From: Ctena decussata
Taxonomy: Eukaryota > Mollusca > Bivalvia > Lucinida > Lucinidae
Assembly (NCBI GenBank): GCA_963989385.1
Contig: OZ022508.1
Span: 27,054,166-27,118,165, forward strand
Length of the DNA stretch: 64,000 nucleotides
Reading direction: 5' to 3'
The notes beneath the pieces are model-generated. The model was not told the origin of the DNA. It saw only the letters and a list, made by a program, of their open reading frames with translations, and ran no database searches. Of this stretch, positions 59,127-64,000 are shown one piece after another. Numbering within the stretch: position 1 is the first letter of the stretch; the number at the start of each line of letters is the position of its first letter. The translations under genes were made by a program, and so were the position numbers.

Positions 59127-59129
59127 GAT

Positions 59130-60510
59130 CCCATATTTGAAGGGCTTTGTTGTCTTCGAAACCAGCAAGAAGTTACCACAAGTGTTCCTTTTAGAAAAAA
59201 AATGTCGAAAAAAGCTAAAGGTTGACAGGTTTATTTACGCTTATTAACGCCTTTTCCCTCAGATTTGTTTCGTTAAAATATGTATCAGACTTTACATATA
59301 TTGTAGCGGCTACATACAGTGTTAGGCGCATTGGTTTGGCAATTTCTTTCAAATGGTCGTAAGTTCGACAGAATGTTTAAGTTTCAAATAGTCATGACTG
59401 AAGTATACTAACGTGAAATTTCTTCATCATTATTAACCAAACTTCTGTAGTAGTAGGCCTATATTATGAAATTCGATTTGCAAATTATTTCAACAGGAAA
59501 AAATTTTGTAAACAGACTTAATGCACTTTATCTGTCTCTTTTTGTCCTTAAATTTGCCCGGTCAGACCCCAAATATAATATAAACCAAAACAAGACTGTA
59601 GCACTCCCGATAAACGATATGTAATAATAATATTAAAACAAAAAACAAAACAAAAAAAACGATGAACAATTTTAATTGCCATTTTCTAAATTATAGATGT
59701 ATGATATGGTATAACATCAAAGCTTACTGGCAGTCTGAGTGAAAAAAGATAGGTTTCATCTGCAAGCCAGCCAACGCTGTAAACATCCTAACAGACTGAC
59801 TTGGATAAATGTATTTGATATATACATGATATACACGTTTTATTATTACGGCGTAAGCATCCCATAACTGTTTCTGTTACAGTAAAATACTACACGACTA
59901 AAATATTCTTAAACTGATCTTTACAGAACACTCTAAAACTTAACATCCAGTAGCGTTTATAAGTAATCAGTTCCAGCACCAACACGCTAGCCTTGAAAGC
60001 TCTCTAATAGAATGCCAATGGTCTTTTAGGGAAGCCATTAGTTGTTATTAATACTGGAGGTAAAAGACTAATGTCTGATTTGCATGCATGGAAGTTGTGA
60101 TCATTATTCAGCATATTATCTGAGCAATTTGTCAACTCGTCTCGTGGGCATAGAAAACACATAGTATGAGATTTATCAGGAAAATCAGAAGCAGTCAGGA
60201 TATGCGTTTCATCGGGAAAGAACATTTCCCTTTCTACAGAGGGGTGCATGTATGTGTGTGAGTGGGGGGCTCTGTTCCCATGAAAACGTTCCCTTGTAAA
60301 CTAGATCCAACAACACTTAATAAGATGAATCTGCAAATTTAAACACATATTACCTTGTTTATCAGGCATATCAGGAATATTGAATAGACAAGATATGCAT
60401 CCTTTCGTGATAGCGTTTCTCCCTTTTTACAGAAGTGTGTGTGTGTGTGTGTGTAGTTTTTCAGTGAGAACATGCCCTTGTGAACTTTTGAGCATAGAGT
60501 CATTTCGTAT
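59130..60510. other. No gene recognised
   Basis: AT-rich; a (GT)n tract at 60434-60455 and a G-rich patch near 60265. Confidence 0.5.
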
Positions 60511-60757
60511 CTAGGCCTCAAGGTTATAAAACTTTTTTCATGCTCAACTCAGCTGAGCATGAAATTTAAAATGCCCATTAATATAAAAATATCAAGAAAT
60601 TCAGCATTTTTCAGGCTCAGATAAGCCAAGAAGGCTATTTTTTCTGCTCATGAATATTAAAATGCCAACAATTGTTGGCATTTTAAAATGTATGAGCAGA
60701 AAAAATTTCATGCTCAGCTGAGTTGACATGAAAAAAGTTTTATAACCTCGGGGCTAG
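60511..60757. mobile_element. Foldback element M5 with double palindrome
   Basis: Outer arms of about 50 bp (CAAGGTTATAAAACTTTTTT, TCAACTCAGCTGAGCATGAA and complements). Inside is a second palindrome (TTTTCTGCTCATGAATATTA, then AATGCCAACAATTGTTGGCATT, and its return). CTAG occurs at both outer edges. The nested arms could form a cruciform or a long hairpin RNA. Confidence 0.75.
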
Positions 60758-60759
60758 GT

Positions 60760-61190
60760 TTCTACTGAATTCAGTCGTATGATTGTTTGTTGTGCTTACA
60801 GTGTTTGGTTTCGAAATTATTATTTATAATTTTGACGAAATTGCAGTTTCTCGGTGTTTTTGAACTTATCCGATCAACACAGGTAGGTTTGCGAGGTTTA
60901 CAATTGAATGAAAATAAAGTGAACTACAAACTGAACATAAGCGTTCGTCTTGCCGTAAATGTACTCCATTAACCAGTTTGTCTAATGAAAAACGGTACAG
61001 AATCGTTTAAGAACGCTTGCACAAGGGGGCGCATGAAGAAGAGAGGCGTTGATATAGGAAAGTTTATAAGTATCTGTAAACTAGTCATCTACCGTGAAAA
61101 CATTCATATCAGCTACCTAATTACAGGGAAGTAACGCCATCACGTAGTTTTTGAAAGGCCAATATGCAGATTACAAATTTACGGCGCGTA
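60760..61190. other. No gene recognised
   Basis: Nothing identifiable. Confidence 0.5.
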
Positions 61191-61196
61191 ATGTGA

Positions 61197-61292
61197 CATC
61201 GCGTTCCTGACAAAAAAGGTTGATAACCTTAAGCTTAAACAACATTGCGTTCCTGACAAAAAAGGTTGATAACGTTTTAAGCTTAAACAAAC
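61197..61292 (+). repeat. Two-copy tandem duplication, about 50 bp
   Basis: GCGTTCCTGACAAAAAAGGT followed by TGATAAC-TT-AAGCTTAAAC occurs twice back to back, nearly identical apart from a few bases, so it is a recent duplication. Confidence 0.8.
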
Positions 61293-61659
61293 TATACGTT
61301 GGTTGTTTGATTATCAGAGCCTTAAACTCTGCGTTTATTGAACGTTATAACTTCACCGGGGACTTGTTACGATAATTTCACATCACGTATCTACTCCTTT
61401 ACTATTATTTATAATTCTTCAATCTAGGGAACAAAATGACATTCTATCCCTGGTTTTTCGAACCCGTGAATTATCATTTTATGTCAATGACACACAGAAC
61501 GACACTACGAACACGGAATTAAATGACTTGAGAATAATTATTTGTTTTAGAAAATCTGAAGTTTCTATTGAAAGAATTACTTTTCGAAATGTCATTGAAA
61601 AATTGGCGGAGCATGGCATAAATTGTTTGCCGTGTTCGGGAACGAATGACGTCATATTT

Positions 61660-61860
61660 CTGTTTCCATAGCAACTTAAAGTTCATATTGAAGTCTAAGT
61701 GACGTCATCTAGACGTCTTTTGGCCAAGGTTCTAATCACAACAGTTGCTAATTCGATATTGTTATGGTAACAGATCTATGCGTCATCTCACTAATAATTC
61801 GAGAGGAGCACGGCATGCTCCTCTAGAATTATAAGTGAGATGCAACCTGAAATTCGCACA
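61660..61860. repeat. Palindrome and X-box-like site
   Basis: CATCTCACTAATAATTCGAG / CTAGAATTATAAGTGAGATG pair around AGGAGCACGGCATGCTCCT (61783-61850). GTTTCCATAGCAAC, matching the RFX X-box pattern, lies at about 61662. Confidence 0.6.
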
Positions 61861-61864
61861 ATGG

Positions 61865-62935
61865 AAAAGTGTGATTTTCTCAAATCTATAATACATTCTC
61901 AATTACTTTTTCTCTTTTCACTGTGGCTATTTTCGTTTCTGTCTTTTCCTCGCCTACAAAGAAATCATTATGTATTTAGACTTATTCACAACTGATGAAA
62001 ATACATTTGAGGTTTCTCGAGAAAAGAAAATTTCAGTTAAGTTCAGTTCAATTCTCCTAACGACGTTCCCCAAATGGCTCAGCGGTACGTAACCATAGTT
62101 GCACGCACTTGGCACCAGAGAAGAAAATAGTGTAATTCAAAAACAATTATAAATTTTCACATACCATACCTTTATCGGTCGACCGCATTTCATGTATTTC
62201 TTTGTATCTCTATATGAATGTTGACAGCTCAGGAAACAATTATTGTTATATTGCAATAGAATACTGAAAATCCTGTCTGTCACAGAAAAATAGAAGAAGC
62301 ATTGCTTGAAAAGGAACCTTAGAAACCATGTGCTTAGTTCAAAAACTCTAAATCGCCCTTGTTGTTTAAGCCATCTGATCAGATTCTTGGCCTTCTCAAC
62401 CATAAATAGAATAAATATGATAAATGGGATGTCTGCTCTCGAACTGACACAATGTGCAAAAGGATTTACCTTTGCTGGTTTGCGCTCACCTTTTACTTTC
62501 ATTCACGTGCTGCCTATGACGGATACAGAGAAAGAATCAATAAAGGAAAGTGACGGTGTCATATACTAGGTAAGAGGGCAGGGAAACCCGTGTTTTCTAT
62601 AAAGATCGTATGTGCCAAGAATAATATTTATATACCCATACCAGCTTAATTACGACATGGATGCATTTCTTTTCAATTTTTTAGTGTCGCATAAACGCAG
62701 ATGTGTGGGAAAATTGATAAGGAGGTGGTCTCAGCGGCACTGTACATTTACCCCCGAATACGCAACAGATGATGGAATACACGGTAAAGAGCAAACACAA
62801 AAGCCTGTGTTTATGTAACACACTATGTGGCTTAACAGATGGCCTCAAGGAAGATTGCTTCACCAATTCAGTTACCCTCTTCAAATAAAGACCTTACTTA
62901 CTTATAAAGACGAGCGAAATAAGCTCAACAAAGCA
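61865..62935. other. No confident gene; 121-aa minus ORF at 62137-62502
   Basis: The minus ORF begins M-K-V-K-G-E-R-K-P-A-K-V-N-P-F-A-H-C and contains a hydrophobic segment P-F-I-I-F-I-L-F-M-V. The plus ORF 62306-62569 overlaps it. Neither is recognised and no splice logic is evident. Confidence 0.2.
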
Positions 62936-62939
62936 AAGC

Positions 62940-63116
62940 CATCCTAACCCCTACCCCGCCCTCCAGTCGAGCCTTCTTAGACTCAGTTGCCGTCTGGAGC
63001 AGCAACAATCTGTAAACGCCACACAAAGGCATCCTAACATCTACCCTGCCCTCTAGGCGAGCCTTCTAAGCATCAATGACCACCTGGAGCGACAAGAATC
63101 TGCAAACGCCACACGC
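62940..63116 (+). repeat. Two-copy tandem repeat, about 88 bp
   Basis: CATCCTAAC-CTACCC-GCCCTC then CGAGCCTTCT, CTGGAGC, CAA-AATCTG-AAACGCCACAC occurs at 62941 and 63029 with about 15% differences. GC-richer than the surroundings. Confidence 0.75.
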
Positions 63117-63215
63117 TTTAATCTAAGTGTGAGCCAAACTCCATTATGCAAATATATAGGATGCAGATGCCAAATATTGAAACAGATAAAAAAGGGCAGA
63201 CCAAATCCGGGTCAA

Positions 63216-63508
63216 GTGCCCGTTTCACTAGCATCTTAAGCCTAACTTGAAGATTTTCGACAGTTCTTATGTATGGAGTTTTCGAAAATCTATGGCTTAA
63301 AGCATCTTAAGTCTAAGATTGTCGAAAATTCCGTACAGTTCGTATGGAAAGTTCGAAAAATCTCAGGCTTAATCTTGTCGTTTGTGGTGACTAATTTTGT
63401 GTTGTCTCTTTCCCACATGGCGTCTTGGGTTGGATCTGGGATTAAATTGTGTCAGTTCCTGAGAATTTTCCTCCTTTCTTTTTTTAAGATGTTTAGTGAA
63501 AGGGGCAC
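63216..63508. mobile_element. MITE M3, copy 2 (larger relative)
   Basis: Left GTGCCCGTTTCACTAGCATC, right AGATGTTTAGTGAAAGGGGCAC. The interior has two related blocks with TTCGAAAATC and GTCGAAAATT arms. Same terminal sequence as 15696-15794. Confidence 0.75.
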
Positions 63509-63514
63509 CTGAAT

Positions 63515-64000
63515 TGCTTTCAGGGGGCTTATGCTCTAAAACACGAAACATGAAAACATGCATGAACAAATCTCATTTAAATGATTTAAAAATAGAAATG
63601 TATAAGTTTCAGGTCTTTATTTAATTACAAAGCGTTAATTTTAGTAGCTTTATTATTGTGAGAAATCGGAATTAATTATCTGTTCAGACATATATTATTG
63701 ACATATTTGTTATCACTTGGACACCGTTTTTGTTAAATCAAGTTACGAGATGACAGTATGTTTTCTTCTGACTTCCGTTGCAAGACCGGTCCAGAGTAAC
63801 TAGTCGAAACTACGTAGTCAGATCCTCCTTGTTTCTTATGATTATTTTCATTGCACTTGAAGGAACTCTTTTATAATTTCTTTTTGCTGATGAAGAATTA
63901 GCATATCTGTCCACATAGCAAAAATATGAGTCTGTTAACTAGCGTCTATGTTTTAAATAACTTAAATCAAAAACGAAAAAAATGGAATAAAATGTACATG
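63515..64000. other. No gene recognised
   Basis: AT-rich to the window edge. Confidence 0.5.

Overview
This is eukaryotic nuclear DNA from an AT-rich animal genome, most likely a bivalve mollusc and possibly a heterodont or venerid clam. The evidence is the IgGFc-binding-domain gene, the tRNA-derived SINEs, six copies of a foldback repeat with GAGCCGCGACACG ends, and several elements carrying GTCCGTCC runs and repeated TCAAGGTCA motifs. The organism is an inference; no marker gene fixes the species. There are no operons, CRISPR arrays or bona fide tRNA or rRNA genes.

One complete protein-coding gene can be assembled. It lies on the minus strand from 47387 down to 31057, in five coding exons joined by four GT-AG introns, all phase 1. 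The predicted product is 553 aa: signal peptide, IgGFc-binding-type ectodomain, Asp-rich Ca-binding-like motifs, one transmembrane helix and a short tail. Part of the signal peptide is encoded by a 24-nt microexon. Two start-stop uORFs (ATG-TAA, ATG-TAG) sit just before the start codon, and a 1-kb transposable element begins about 160 bp upstream of it.

The first 2.1 kb hold a broken minus-strand gene fragment with a C2H2-like zinc finger and a P-M-G-W-A-L-K motif. It is interrupted by a 221-bp MITE and a 1.2-kb Helitron-like non-autonomous element. Removing both on paper restores one continuous reading frame apart from a single in-frame TAA.

Most of the rest is mobile DNA. There are four tRNA-derived SINE insertions of two families, all with intact target-site duplications (TSDs). 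Three elements are flanked by TTAA (piggyBac-like), one is Harbinger-like with a TAA TSD, and two have CAC-type ends with 5-bp TSDs. There are many palindromic MITEs, fragments of at least two LINE families, and six long elements built from tandem modules rich in TCAAGGTCA. Several of these six share a T(T/A)AGCTC 5-prime end or a TCTTGTT 3-prime end.

Layout: 0-2.1 kb broken zinc-finger gene; 2.2-3.3 kb minisatellite of about 178 bp; 4.6-12.6 kb SINEs and MITEs; 13.1-14.7, 18.6-21.0 and 24.1-25.2 kb modular elements; 28-30 kb LINE and unknown coding debris; 31.0-47.4 kb the IgGFc-like gene, with repeats in its introns; 47.5-48.7 kb element plus microsatellite upstream of it; 50.5-64 kb SINE, LINE remnant, ACGT-rich TTAA element, modular element and MITEs, with no confident gene.
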